Source of the DNA: Bacteroidota bacterium | Lineage (GTDB): Bacteria > Bacteroidota > Bacteroidia > Cytophagales > Cyclobacteriaceae | Length of the DNA stretch: 32,216 nt | Direction of reading: 5' to 3' | Assembly: GCA_024280115.1 (NCBI GenBank) | Contig: JAJRQT010000017.1 | Location: 1-32,216 of the forward strand | The notes under the pieces: generated by a model | The model's input: the letters and a program-made list of their open reading frames with translations, nothing else | Told to the model about the DNA's origin: nothing | The model's database searches: none | Part shown: piece after piece, positions 7,910 to 16,502 of the stretch | Position numbering within the stretch: the stretch's first letter is position 1 | Layout: each line of letters begins with the position of its first letter | Translations under genes and position numbers: made by a program

Positions 7910-8520
7910 CAGTTAAATTTAAGTTTTAATGAAAGTCCAAATATACTTGTATGCATGGCAGTTTGATCGAAACTTGGTTCCAGGTTGAGACTGATGTCAT
8001 CTTCTATTGTAAATAGCTCGAGATGTGCATCAACGTGAGCGTCAACGATATTCATCACGTATAGAAACACTACTCCGATCATCAATAAATCCCTATTCCT
8101 TCGCCAGTAATCCACTGCTCTTTGATAATCCTTCTCATCCAGTCTCGGATCAAATGGTTGTGTGCGATCGTCCTGATCAATAAGTGCGATCAGCCCATCC
8201 CTGTATTGTTTGTATAACTGGTGGTTATAATTTAGAAAATAACCAATTACCATTCCTCCGCCGTAAATAATTGGAATTTTCCAGTATTTTTTATTGTAAG
8301 CCTGTCCGAGGCCGGGTAATGCCGCAGAATAAAGCGCTGCGGTATTTGGCCTGTTTTCCAATGTGTCAATTACAACCTCAATAGCCTCTTTAGTTGCAAC
8401 AACTAATGAATCTTGTATATCGCTGATTACCTTGACTGAGTCTGAAGTGTCCTGAGCTCTTAAGATTGAAGGAATCAAAGAGATGCAAAAGGAAAGTGCC
8501 AAAATGTATTTCAGACCCAT
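7909..8520 (-). CDS. DUF5683 family exported/membrane protein
   Basis: The 203-residue protein has a signal peptide (LALSFCISLIPSILRAQ). It then has the conserved AALYSAALPGLGQAYNKKYWKIPIIYGG block that defines this Bacteroidota family, with a hydrophobic segment GGGMVIGYFLNYNH and a second hydrophobic stretch LLMIGVVFLYVMNIVDAHVDAHL. The final residues form a beta-like tail (TSIFGLSLKLKFN). Function is unknown. Its placement between parB (5-base gap) and dapB (1-base overlap) is a recurrent gene order in the phylum. A link to envelope assembly is inferred only from the neighbours. Confidence 0.85.
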   Translation of the reverse strand: MGLKYILALSFCISLIPSILRAQDTSDSVKVISDIQDSLVVATKEAIEVVIDTLENRPNTAALYSAALPGLGQAYNKKYWKIPIIYGGGMVIGYFLNYNHQLYKQYRDGLIALIDQDDRTQPFDPRLDEKDYQRAVDYWRRNRDLLMIGVVFLYVMNIVDAHVDAHLELFTIEDDISLNLEPSFDQTAMHTSIFGLSLKLKFN

Positions 8521-8525
8521 TAGAA

Positions 8526-9440
8526 TTATAAATCCAGAATCTCAAGAATTCTATTGAGGTCCTCGTGAGAAAGATATGGGATTTTTATACTCCCCCGGTT
8601 ATTTTTATCATTGTGTATCAACACCCGGCTGCCAAAATGTGAAGATAATTTTTCCTGAACTTGCCTAAGCTCATAACCCATCTGTGGTTTTTTATTGGAA
8701 GTTTCATGCTCCCTGATTTCTTCTTTATCTTTCAACCTCTTTGCGAGCTCTTCCACCTTTCGAACAGAAAGATCATCTTTTAATATTCTTTTAAATATTT
8801 CTAACTGATGATCAATATTTTCGATACTAATTAACGCCCTGGCATGCCCCATGCTGATATCGCCTTCTTTAATAGCCGCTTGTATATCCGGCGGAAGTTT
8901 CAATAACCTCAGATAGTTGGTAACTGTTGACCTTTTTTTGCCAACCCGGTCGCCGAGATCTTCCTGTCTTAGATTGCATTCTGAGAGTAAGCGCTGGTAG
9001 CTGATGGCAATCTCCAAAGCGTTCAGATTTTCTCTCTGAATATTTTCGATCAAAGCCATTTCCAGCATTTGCTGATCATTTGCAGACCTTACATACGCTG
9101 GCAATTTTAGCAGTCCTGCAATCTTGGCAGCATGGTATCTTCTTTCTCCGGCGATAAGCTGATATTTTCGCTCTGTTAATTTCCTTACGGTAATCGGCTG
9201 TATGATGCCCTGCACTTTTATAGAATCTGCCAGCTCAGCTAAGGCCTCTTCATCAAAATTTGTCCGAGGTTGAAAGGGATTTACTTCAATGTCTCGCAGA
9301 TCAATTTCAGCGATGGTGCTGGGCGCTTCTAAATTAGCCGGAAGTTTTGTGAAGGACTGGGATATTGGCGCGTCATCAAGGAGCGCTCCCAGACCACGTC
9401 CTAATGCATTCCTCCTCTTTGGTTTCTTATTGTCAGCCAT
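8526..9440 (-). CDS. parB: Chromosome-partitioning protein ParB
   Basis: The 304-residue ParB/Spo0J protein is the parS-binding CTPase clamp of chromosome segregation. A basic N-terminus (KPKRRNALGRGLGALLDD) is the ParA-stimulating region. The CTP/arginine box is GERRYHAA (98-105), followed by ENIQRENLNALE (132-143). The helix-turn-helix region spans about 155-185 (QEDLGDRVGKKRSTVTNYLRLL), and the C-terminal dimerisation part is short. It sits 8 bases after parA and 5 before the DUF5683 gene. I looked for a canonical parS palindrome in the window and found none. Confidence 0.95.
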   Translation of the reverse strand: MADNKKPKRRNALGRGLGALLDDAPISQSFTKLPANLEAPSTIAEIDLRDIEVNPFQPRTNFDEEALAELADSIKVQGIIQPITVRKLTERKYQLIAGERRYHAAKIAGLLKLPAYVRSANDQQMLEMALIENIQRENLNALEIAISYQRLLSECNLRQEDLGDRVGKKRSTVTNYLRLLKLPPDIQAAIKEGDISMGHARALISIENIDHQLEIFKRILKDDLSVRKVEELAKRLKDKEEIREHETSNKKPQMGYELRQVQEKLSSHFGSRVLIHNDKNNRGSIKIPYLSHEDLNRILEILDL

Positions 9441-9448
9441 ATTTTTTG

Positions 9449-10219
9449 TTAATCAAGATTATTGTTGGCCAAAATTTCTTTTGAAAGATTTAAATAACTA
9501 ATGGCCCCTTTACTATCTGCATCATGAGCAATTGCAGGAATTCCAAAACTCGGAGATTCACTTAATTTAATATTACGAGGGATTAATGTGTCAAATACAA
9601 GGTCCTTAAAATGGGTTTTTACTTCCTCCACCACTTGATTTGAGAGCCGCAACCTGACATCGTACATGGTCAGTAAAATACCTTCAATTTGCAGGTTTAT
9701 ATTCAGCCTCGATTGTATGATCTTAATTGTATTTAATAACTTCCCCAATCCTTCTAAAGCAAAATACTCACATTGAACAGGTACAACCACCGAATCAGCG
9801 GCAGTTAATGCATTGATGGTGATCAGTCCTAGCGATGGAGAGCAGTCAATTATAATAAAATCAAAATCATCTTTTATAGGAGCCAATGCTTCGCGCATCT
9901 TTGCTTCCCTGTTTTCAATACTTACCATTTCAATTTCGGCACCTACCAGATCAATGTGTGAAGGCAAAACGTATAAATAGTCTATTTCAGTATCGAGAAT
10001 ACAACTTTTCGCATCAATACCGTCAACCATACATTCATAAATACCGTTGTGAACTTCTTTTGGATTGTGACCTACTCCAGAGGTAGTGTTTGCCTGTGGA
10101 TCTGCATCTACTACAAGGGTTTTATATTCTAAAGCAGCTAAACTCGCACATAAATTAATTGCTGTTGTTGTTTTCCCAACACCACCTTTTTGATTAGCAA
10201 CTGCAATGATTTTACCCAT
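9449..10219 (-). CDS. parA: Chromosome-partitioning ATPase ParA/Soj
   Basis: The 256-residue ParA-type ATPase binds DNA non-specifically when ATP-bound and drives origin segregation with ParB. It carries the deviant Walker A motif NQKGGVGKTTTAINL with the signature lysine Lys11. Other hallmarks are DADPQANTTSGVG, the Walker A' FIIIDCSPSLG and the YFALEGLGKLL region. Length and motif order are standard for chromosomal Soj. It is the first gene of a five-gene minus-strand run through lepB. Confidence 0.96.
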   Translation of the reverse strand: MGKIIAVANQKGGVGKTTTAINLCASLAALEYKTLVVDADPQANTTSGVGHNPKEVHNGIYECMVDGIDAKSCILDTEIDYLYVLPSHIDLVGAEIEMVSIENREAKMREALAPIKDDFDFIIIDCSPSLGLITINALTAADSVVVPVQCEYFALEGLGKLLNTIKIIQSRLNINLQIEGILLTMYDVRLRLSNQVVEEVKTHFKDLVFDTLIPRNIKLSESPSFGIPAIAHDADSKGAISYLNLSKEILANNNLD

Positions 10220-10464
10220 TTTTAGAAATTCAACTCAATTATTAGTCAAAGTTTTTACCACATCCAACTTTTAAAATATGATTGATCCAATACGCTTTTA
10301 TCAAGAATGCAGATAATCTTTTCTATCAAGTCAGCAGATATTATTCCCAATCTTTTTAAATGTTTCGCAAAGATAAAAGTTTAATTCAATAGTTAACCAT
10401 AAATACTTTTCACAATTGTTATATCGCGTTGAAAGACAATTGTTAGCTACCGGCAAAATCTTAA
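10220..10464. other. Upstream region of parA, possible -7 box
   Basis: This gap follows the yidC terminator and precedes parA. On the minus strand TATCTTTG at 10375-10368 fits TAnnTTTG, but no TTG lies 17-23 bases upstream, so it is only a weak promoter candidate about 150 bases ahead of parA. I see no parS site, DnaA-box cluster or coding frame here. Confidence 0.3.
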
Positions 10465-10498
10465 AGTAAAAAACACCAGCAAATTATACCGGTGTTTT
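10465..10498 (-). terminator. Rho-independent terminator of pyrG-yidC
   Basis: On the minus strand AAAACACC (10498-10491) pairs with GGTGTTTT (10477-10470) across a 13-base loop, and the T-run continues for about 6 bases. It begins roughly 40 bases after the yidC stop, which is well placed to end the pyrG-yidC transcript. Confidence 0.7.
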
Positions 10499-10535
10499 GT
10501 CAGGTCAATTATTTAGTAAAATAATTGAAAGTGTC

Positions 10536-12392
10536 TTATTTCTTCCCTTTCTTGTGCTTTGCATTTTCAGACGCTTTCATAGCGCCTTCCAGCCGGGCTT
10601 GAAATTTCGATTTTTTCTTATCCTTGTTTTTTAGTTTATTTTCATCAAGAATCTTCCTGATCTTAGTGTCATCGACAAATTTTCTGATAACAGCTATCTG
10701 GCCAAAAGAAACAAGGTTAGAAACGAAATAATAAAATGTTAAACCTGCGGGAAATTTATTCAATACAAACATGAATATTATTGGCATAAAATACTGCATG
10801 GATTTCATAGGCCCCTGCATCTGGGCGGTCGATTGACTGTTGATCCATGTGTACATGATGGTTGATACGGTCATCAACAATGTGAACAAGCTCACATGAT
10901 TGCCATATACACTGGTTAATAGAGGAATGTCTCCACTCCATGAAATGATAGAATCATAGGTAGATAAATCAGTGGCCCATAAGAAAGATCTGTGCCTCAA
11001 TTCTATAGCATGCGGAATAAACTGGAACATCGCAAACAAAATCGGCATCTGTAGCACCATTGGGATACAACCGCTTAGTGGATTAACACCAACTTGCGAG
11101 TATAGCTTCATCTGCTCACTCTGCATTTTTTGTGCATCATCTCCATACTTCTTTTTCAATTCATCAAGTTCCGGCTTCAGGGCTTTTGTCTTTGCCATTG
11201 AAATGTGCGACTTATAGGTCAGTGGAGAAAGCAATAATTTGATGATGAAAACCAGGACAATGATGATGATGCCATAGCTCCCTATGTATTTTTCAAGAAA
11301 TGTAAAAATTGTGATAATTACATATTTATTTATCCACTTCACAACAGGATAGCCGAGGTAAAGATTTTTATCAAATCCGGGGGCTACTTTTTTGAGAATG
11401 TTTAATTTATTCGGGCCATAATAATAGGTATTGACACCGGCCTCTTCACTGAAATTACTCAACGGAATATCGACCATTACCTTACAGTATTTTGAAGTAA
11501 TGGTATCCAGCTCATTATATTCTGCTGAAATATAACCGGAGGTAATTGGTTTATTAAAAATATAACCTGTCGTAAAAAATCGTTGTTTAAATGATATCCA
11601 GGTAACAGGTTCCGTGAAAGTTGCTTCCTCCTTATCAGCTGACCTTGAGCTTAATTCATCCATGGAACCCGACGCAAGAAAATAATTTATCTGCGTATAA
11701 GCCCGATTGTATTCAATATCCGTCTCAAGTCGTTTGACGTAATTGTCCCAAAGCATAGAAACTTTATTTCCTGCAATTTCATTTTCAAAACCCGAGATGA
11801 TGAACTTATGTGAGATTGCATAGCTGTCTGGTCCGAGTTCATAAATATGTCTTATATATTTATTACTACCCAAATCTGCAGTAAAAATCAACTGAACAGT
11901 ATCGTCACGGTTCTTTTTCTCTGATTTAAAATACAAATCACCTAAATTGATATTTCCATAGTTGGTACTTATCATGAATTTTTGACTGCTCGACTCCTCA
12001 TCTAAAAGTACGAGTGGCGTATTAAACTGAAAATCATCGTATTCCTTTAGTGAAGCTACTTTTGCAAGTCCTCCTTTTGTGGAATAATTGATCTTGATCA
12101 GATTATTTTCTAAAACAATATCTTTCTCATTACCGGTCAGAACTGATGTGAAAATTCCGAATTTTTCATTTTCAAGATCAGCGCTATCCAATTCAAGTTC
12201 CGGTTCTTTTTCGACCTTTTGTTTTTTAATTGAATTGTCCGGAGTTATTATTGGTTTTTGGCTGGTGATTGTCTGTACAGTATCGGTAACGGCTCCGGCA
12301 GGTTGTTCGATTGGTTTTGGTGCAAAAAAATAAAAATACACCATCAGCAATGCGGCCATTAAAACAAATCCAATTGCCTGATTCTTATCCAT
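10536..12392 (-). CDS. yidC: Membrane protein insertase YidC
   Basis: The 618-residue Oxa1/YidC insertase helps insert and fold inner-membrane proteins, alone or with SecYEG. The order is an N-terminal membrane anchor (AIGFVLMAALLMVYFYFFAP), a low-complexity linker, the large periplasmic beta domain (about 80-350), and the Oxa1 core from about 365 with GSYGIIIIVLVFIIKLLLSP. The cytoplasmic coiled region is KTKALKPELDELKKKYGD, followed by further transmembrane helices with GCIPMVLQMPILFAMF. A lysine-rich C-terminal tail (HKKGKK) probably contacts the ribosome. It lies 19 bases after pyrG on the same strand and is followed by a terminator, so the two appear co-transcribed. Confidence 0.96.
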   Translation of the reverse strand: MDKNQAIGFVLMAALLMVYFYFFAPKPIEQPAGAVTDTVQTITSQKPIITPDNSIKKQKVEKEPELELDSADLENEKFGIFTSVLTGNEKDIVLENNLIKINYSTKGGLAKVASLKEYDDFQFNTPLVLLDEESSSQKFMISTNYGNINLGDLYFKSEKKNRDDTVQLIFTADLGSNKYIRHIYELGPDSYAISHKFIISGFENEIAGNKVSMLWDNYVKRLETDIEYNRAYTQINYFLASGSMDELSSRSADKEEATFTEPVTWISFKQRFFTTGYIFNKPITSGYISAEYNELDTITSKYCKVMVDIPLSNFSEEAGVNTYYYGPNKLNILKKVAPGFDKNLYLGYPVVKWINKYVIITIFTFLEKYIGSYGIIIIVLVFIIKLLLSPLTYKSHISMAKTKALKPELDELKKKYGDDAQKMQSEQMKLYSQVGVNPLSGCIPMVLQMPILFAMFQFIPHAIELRHRSFLWATDLSTYDSIISWSGDIPLLTSVYGNHVSLFTLLMTVSTIMYTWINSQSTAQMQGPMKSMQYFMPIIFMFVLNKFPAGLTFYYFVSNLVSFGQIAVIRKFVDDTKIRKILDENKLKNKDKKKSKFQARLEGAMKASENAKHKKGKK

Positions 12393-12411
12393 TATATTTT
12401 TAAATTAATAT

Positions 12412-14037
12412 CTAATCTTTTTCTTTCTCACTGGCGTAGTCTATTGCTGCTTTTATGAAGCCAACAAATAGCGGATGAGGTTCTATAACTCTGCTTTTTA
12501 GCTCCGGATGGAATTGTGTACCTACAAACCACGGGTGATCTTTAAGTTCCATGATTTCAACCAAATTTGAGTCCGGATTTATTCCTACAGCAATCATGCC
12601 CTTACTTTCAAATCTTTCCAGATAATCGTTATTAAATTCATAACGATGCCTGTGCCGTTCCGTTATATCTTCAGTTTTATACAGTTCGTAAACCTTCGTC
12701 CTTTTTTTAAGTTTGCAAGGATACGCACCTAAACGCATAGTTCCACCTTTTTTTGTGATTTTCTTTTGCGTCTCCATCAGATCAATGATAGGGTCTTTGG
12801 TTTTTGGATTGATTTCAGTTGAGGCGGCATTCTTATATCCAAGAACATTTCTGCCAAATTCAATTACAGCTACCTGTAAGCCCAGGCAAATCCCAAAAAA
12901 TGGGATCTTATGCTCTCTCACATATTTGGAAGCAGCGATTTTACCTTCAATGCCTCGCTCTCCAAATCCAGGAGCTATCAATACACCGTCATGACCTCCA
13001 AGCAATTCTTCTACATTTTCTGTTATCAGGCTCTCCGATGATACCCAACTCACATTTACCTTACATTCATTCTTCGCTCCGGCATGAATAAATGATTCTG
13101 CAATAGATTTATAAGCATCGTGAAGCTCCACATATTTACCTACCAATGCTATATTGACCTCTTTTGTTGGATTTTTCAACCTTCCGAGGAATTCTTTCCA
13201 ATTTTCAAGGCCTGGTTCTTCTCCGATAGGTATGTTGGAAAGCTCTAACACCCTTTCGTCTAATTTTTCTTTTCTCATCAATAATGGAACATCATAAATT
13301 GTTCTGGCATCTATAGATGAGATTACACTATGGATCGGTACGTTGCAGAATAGTGCAAGTTTTTTCTTGATGTCATTGTTTATTGGTCGTTCTGACCTGC
13401 ACACGAGAATATCCGGCTGAATACCAGATTCCAATAATTTTTTTACTGAATGCTGAGTCGGTTTGGTCTTTAATTCACCTACGGCTTTCAAATACGGTAT
13501 CAAGGTGAGGTGTATAACTATACAATTTTCATGGCCGAGGTCCCATTTTGTTTGCCTGATTGCTTCTATAAATGGAAGAGATTCAATATCACCAACCGAC
13601 CCGCCAATCTCAGTGATGATGACATCATAATCGCCATTTTGTCCGAGAGCTAAAAAACTTCTTTTTATTTCATCAGTTATATGAGGAATCACCTGCACGG
13701 TTTTACCGAGATAAACTCCTTCGCGCTCCTTGGTAATTACATTGTTGTAAATTCTTCCGGTGGTCACATTATTTTTTTGACTGGTATTGGCTGCTAAAAA
13801 ACGTTCGTAGTGTCCTAAATCCAGATCAGTTTCTGCTCCATCCTCAGTCACATAACACTCTCCGTGTTCGTAGGGGTTCAGCGTTCCCGGGTCTATGTTG
13901 ATATACGGGTCAAATTTTTGGATAGTGACCCGCAATCCCCTTGCGACTAATAATTTACCTAATGATGCTGAAATGATACCTTTTCCTAGTGAGGATGTTA
14001 CGCCGCCGGTAACAAAAACATACTTGACTTGACCCAT
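12412..14037 (-). CDS. pyrG: CTP synthase
   Basis: The 541-residue enzyme makes CTP from UTP, ATP and glutamine. The start is the ATG at 14037 ([12 protein letters not shown]); a TTG 21 bases upstream is in frame but lies in the loop of the leader hairpin and is unlikely. The N-terminal synthetase domain has [11 protein letters not shown] and [14 protein letters not shown]. The C-terminal class I glutaminase has [16 protein letters not shown] with catalytic Cys384, and the FHPEL His/Glu pair near the end. It heads a pyrG-yidC transcription unit. The start codon is buried in the 3' arm of a perfect 10-bp leader hairpin that begins at the predicted transcription start, so translation is probably regulated. 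Confidence 0.97.
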   Translation of the reverse strand: MGQVKYVFVTGGVTSSLGKGIISASLGKLLVARGLRVTIQKFDPYINIDPGTLNPYEHGECYVTEDGAETDLDLGHYERFLAANTSQKNNVTTGRIYNNVITKEREGVYLGKTVQVIPHITDEIKRSFLALGQNGDYDVIITEIGGSVGDIESLPFIEAIRQTKWDLGHENCIVIHLTLIPYLKAVGELKTKPTQHSVKKLLESGIQPDILVCRSERPINNDIKKKLALFCNVPIHSVISSIDARTIYDVPLLMRKEKLDERVLELSNIPIGEEPGLENWKEFLGRLKNPTKEVNIALVGKYVELHDAYKSIAESFIHAGAKNECKVNVSWVSSESLITENVEELLGGHDGVLIAPGFGERGIEGKIAASKYVREHKIPFFGICLGLQVAVIEFGRNVLGYKNAASTEINPKTKDPIIDLMETQKKITKKGGTMRLGAYPCKLKKRTKVYELYKTEDITERHRHRYEFNNDYLERFESKGMIAVGINPDSNLVEIMELKDHPWFVGTQFHPELKSRVIEPHPLFVGFIKAAIDYASEKEKD

Positions 14038-14071
14038 AAGTTGAAAAAAATTATACAATGAAACTTATGGG
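14033..14071 (-). promoter_or_regulatory. pyrG leader hairpin sequestering the start codon
   Basis: On the minus strand CCCATAAGTT (14071-14062) is a perfect complement of AACTTATGGG (14042-14033), with a 19-base AU-rich loop. The ATG start codon (14037-14035) lies inside the 3' arm, and its following GG pairs with the leading C residues. The 5' arm begins 4 bases after a TACCTTTG promoter box, so the transcript should start in or beside the CCC run. This geometry parallels the CTP-sensitive start-site control of enterobacterial pyrC and pyrD, where longer C-initiated transcripts fold and block translation. The hairpin is seen directly; the regulatory mechanism is inferred. Confidence 0.65.
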
Positions 14072-14074
14072 ACA

Positions 14075-14111
14075 CAAAGGTAAAAGATTGATCTAAATTA
14101 ACTAAGCCAAA
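14075..14111 (-). promoter_or_regulatory. Predicted pyrG promoter
   Basis: On the minus strand TACCTTTG (14082-14075) matches TAnnTTTG, with TTTG (14111-14108) upstream at a spacing of 25 bases, slightly longer than the usual 17-23. The -7 element is exact, and the implied start is around 14071-14068. Confidence 0.5.
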
Positions 14112-14169
14112 ATAATTTTAATTGAAAAAATATTTTTATGGAGTAGAATAAGTCTTAACAAATTGGATT

Positions 14170-14200
14170 TTGCAGTGTAAAAGTTTTAATACTAAATTTG
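14170..14200 (+). promoter_or_regulatory. Predicted promoter for the cca gene
   Basis: TTG at 14170-14172 and TAAATTTG at 14193-14200 are separated by 20 bases, matching the Bacteroidota promoter layout. The implied start near 14206 gives a leader of about 50 bases that contains the hairpin at 14221-14246. It diverges from the pyrG promoter. Confidence 0.6.
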
Positions 14201-14220
14201 TATCTGAATTTGATGACATC

Positions 14221-14249
14221 AAAGTCTCAATGAAAATTGAGACTTTTTT
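14221..14249 (+). terminator. Terminator-like hairpin in the cca leader
   Basis: AAAGTCTCAAT (14221-14231) pairs perfectly with ATTGAGACTTT (14236-14246) across a GAAA tetraloop, with T residues through 14249. It has the form of an intrinsic terminator but ends only 6 bases before the ATG at 14256, downstream of the predicted promoter. It could be an attenuator, or a translation-modulating hairpin, or it could end a short leader RNA. Confidence 0.65.
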
Positions 14250-14255
14250 ATTTCT

Positions 14256-15659
14256 ATGAATTATTCAAAACATATCGATTCTAATAAAATACTACAGCTC
14301 ATTGGTGAAGTTGCCGGTCAGACTGAAACATATGTCATCGGAGGCTATGTCCGCGATCTGATAATGGGAAATAGCTCAAAAGACATTGATATTGTTTGCG
14401 TAGGAAATGGAATTGAGCTGGCTAACAGGGTGGCTGCAAGATTACCTGGTGAGACCGCGGTTAGCATTTTTAAAAATTTTGGAACGGCCCAGATAAAGTA
14501 TGGTGGTCAGGATATTGAATTTGTTGGAGCAAGAAAAGAATCTTACCGGAAGGATTCGAGAAAACCTATTGTTGAAGATGGCACGCTGGAAGATGATCAG
14601 AAAAGGAGGGATTTCACCATCAATGCTTTGGCGATAGGGTTGAATAAAGATCGGTATGGTAAGTTGATCGACCCATTTGATGGGCTAAAAGATATCAAAA
14701 GAAAAATCATCAAAACTCCGTTGGATCCTTCCATCACCTTTTCCGATGATCCGCTGCGCATCATGAGGGCGTTCAGGTTTGCAGCTCAACTCAAATTCGA
14801 TATAGAGGCCGGTACTTTCGAAGCAACAGGAACTAATGCTGAACGGTTAACTATAGTTTCTAAGGAACGAATTGCGGATGAACTCAATAAATTGATATTA
14901 TCTCCAAATCCGGGATATGGGTTTAATATGATGTTTCATTCAGGTGTTCTAAAATTTGTATTTCCCGAAATGGTCAGGCTTCACGGGGTAAAGACAATTG
15001 AAGGTAAAGGGCACAAAGATAATTTTTTTCATACCCTCAAGGTACTGGACAATGTGGCAAAAGTTTCAGAGGATCTTTGGTTGAGGTGGGCAGCCATACT
15101 TCATGACATTGCAAAGCCTAAAACACAGCGCTTTGATAAAGTGGCCGGATGGACATTTCATGGGCATGAGGAGCTTGGCGCAAAAATGACTCCGGAGATC
15201 TTTAAAAAAATGAAGCTGCCACTCAATGAAAAAATGAAATATGTACAGAAACTCGTGAGGTTACATTTAAGGCCAATTGCCTTGGTAAGTGATGAAATTA
15301 CCGATTCAGCGTTGCGGAGATTGCTTTTTGAAGCAGGTGATGACCTTGACGATCTTATGAATTTATGCCGTGCAGATATTACTTCCAAGAACAATATAAG
15401 GGTTGCGAAGTATTTAAATAATTTTGATCGAGTAGAAAAAAAGCTAAAGGAGATAGAGGAAAGAGATCATATCAGAAACTTTCAGCCACCGGTGTCTGGT
15501 GAAACGATTATGGAATATTTCAATATTCCTCCGTCTAAATCCGTGGGTGAGATAAAAGATGAAATAAAAGAAGCTATATTAGAAGGAAAAATTAGCAACA
15601 ATTTTGAGGAAGCTTTTGAGTTAATGAAGGAGCTAGGAAGAAAAAAACTATTAACATAA
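14256..15659 (+). CDS. cca: CCA-adding-type tRNA nucleotidyltransferase with HD domain
   Basis: The 467-residue class II nucleotidyltransferase builds or repairs the 3' CCA of tRNA. The head domain has YVIGGYVRDLIMG and the catalytic DID pair (Asp43, Asp45), then RRDFTINALAIGL (118-130) and the SDDPLRIMRAFRFAAQL block. The C-terminal half contains an HD phosphohydrolase-like domain (LHDIAKP, His283-Asp284, with HGHEELGA nearby). The sequence alone does not separate full CCA-adding enzymes from CC- or A-adding or poly(A) relatives. A terminator-like hairpin lies in its leader. The TPR protein gene follows after 20 bases and is probably co-transcribed. Confidence 0.9.
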   Translation: MNYSKHIDSNKILQLIGEVAGQTETYVIGGYVRDLIMGNSSKDIDIVCVGNGIELANRVAARLPGETAVSIFKNFGTAQIKYGGQDIEFVGARKESYRKDSRKPIVEDGTLEDDQKRRDFTINALAIGLNKDRYGKLIDPFDGLKDIKRKIIKTPLDPSITFSDDPLRIMRAFRFAAQLKFDIEAGTFEATGTNAERLTIVSKERIADELNKLILSPNPGYGFNMMFHSGVLKFVFPEMVRLHGVKTIEGKGHKDNFFHTLKVLDNVAKVSEDLWLRWAAILHDIAKPKTQRFDKVAGWTFHGHEELGAKMTPEIFKKMKLPLNEKMKYVQKLVRLHLRPIALVSDEITDSALRRLLFEAGDDLDDLMNLCRADITSKNNIRVAKYLNNFDRVEKKLKEIEERDHIRNFQPPVSGETIMEYFNIPPSKSVGEIKDEIKEAILEGKISNNFEEAFELMKELGRKKLLT

Positions 15660-15679
15660 AGAATTATAATTTTTTTAAC

Positions 15680-16384
15680 ATGAATAAAACAATATTAAAA
15701 ATGGGTTTGATGCTCTTATTAGTTGCATCAATATTTACATCGGCGCAAAGCCAGGATAATAAGGTTCAGGATACACAGCTTTATAAACTTTATCAAATGA
15801 AGTATGTTTTTGGAATGAAGTATAATGATGGTGAAGTATCCAAAGATGCCTTATACAGCATGATTGCCATGGACCCAAATGACGATTCACTGAAGATGCG
15901 GCTATGTTACTATTATTTTGAGCAAAACCAGTTTGCTTCAAGTTTATTCGTTTCACTCGATTTGCTTTCCCGCCACCCCGATCAAATGGACGCATTGAAA
16001 ATTAATGCACTTTCTTACGAAAATTTGGGGGTTCGTGACAAAGCTATTGCGGCTTATGAGACCTTGTATTTGAAAGCCAATGATGTTGGTGTGTTGTATC
16101 AGATATCGGTTTTACAGTTTGAGATTGACCGGCTTGCTGAAAGTAAGACCAACCTGGATATTATATTAAAAGATCCCCAGGCCAAAGCACTTAAACTCAA
16201 TTTTGCGAAATCAGAAATAGAACAACAGGAAATTACACTTGAAGCAGCTGCTTATAATATGAAAGGCATGATCGAAAAACAAGAGGGGAATTTAGATGTA
16301 GCTAAAAAGTATTATGAAAAAGCTTTGGAGGTAGAGCCCGAGTTTTTTATAGCCCAGCAAAATCTTGAAGGATTAAAGAAATAA
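15680..16384 (+). CDS. Exported tetratricopeptide-repeat protein
   Basis: The 234-residue protein has a signal peptide (MGLMLLLVASIFTSAQS). Helical repeats follow; TPR-like units are visible around YYYFEQNQFASSLFVSLDLL, SYENLGVRDKAIAAYETLYL and MIEKQEGNLDVAKKYYEKAL (the last ending EVEPEF). It is likely a periplasmic scaffold for protein contacts; the partner is unknown. It sits 20 bases after cca and is followed by a strong terminator, so the two form one transcription unit. Confidence 0.8.
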   Translation: MNKTILKMGLMLLLVASIFTSAQSQDNKVQDTQLYKLYQMKYVFGMKYNDGEVSKDALYSMIAMDPNDDSLKMRLCYYYFEQNQFASSLFVSLDLLSRHPDQMDALKINALSYENLGVRDKAIAAYETLYLKANDVGVLYQISVLQFEIDRLAESKTNLDIILKDPQAKALKLNFAKSEIEQQEITLEAAAYNMKGMIEKQEGNLDVAKKYYEKALEVEPEFFIAQQNLEGLKK

Positions 16385-16407
16385 AGAATAAAATTTTTCC
16401 AAATTCA

Positions 16408-16440
16408 AAGGTCATCCAACTCGGATGACCTTTTTTATTT
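16408..16440 (+). terminator. Rho-independent terminator after the TPR gene
   Basis: AAGGTCATCC (16408-16417) and GGATGACCTT (16423-16432) form a perfect 10-bp stem with loop AACTC, followed by a T-rich run to 16440. It starts about 24 bases after the TPR stop codon and ends the cca-TPR unit. Confidence 0.9.
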
Positions 16441-16467
16441 ATTTTTAGAATAAGATGCAACCCTCCA

Positions 16468-16475
16468 TAAGTTTG
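16468..16475 (+). promoter_or_regulatory. Possible -7 box for the sigma-factor operon
   Basis: TAAGTTTG fits TAnnTTTG, 28 bases before the TTG start of the sigma gene. A T-rich stretch sits at the expected -33 position but without a clear TTG, so the promoter is only partly supported. Confidence 0.4.
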
Positions 16476-16502
16476 CAAGTCTTTAAATCAGAGTAATTAA
16501 AG

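Noticed and set aside
8526..10535. parS site near parAB
   Set aside because: No 16-bp palindrome close to TGTTTCACGTGAAACA was found here or elsewhere; TGTTTCACG near 27710 is only a half-site inside a coding region.
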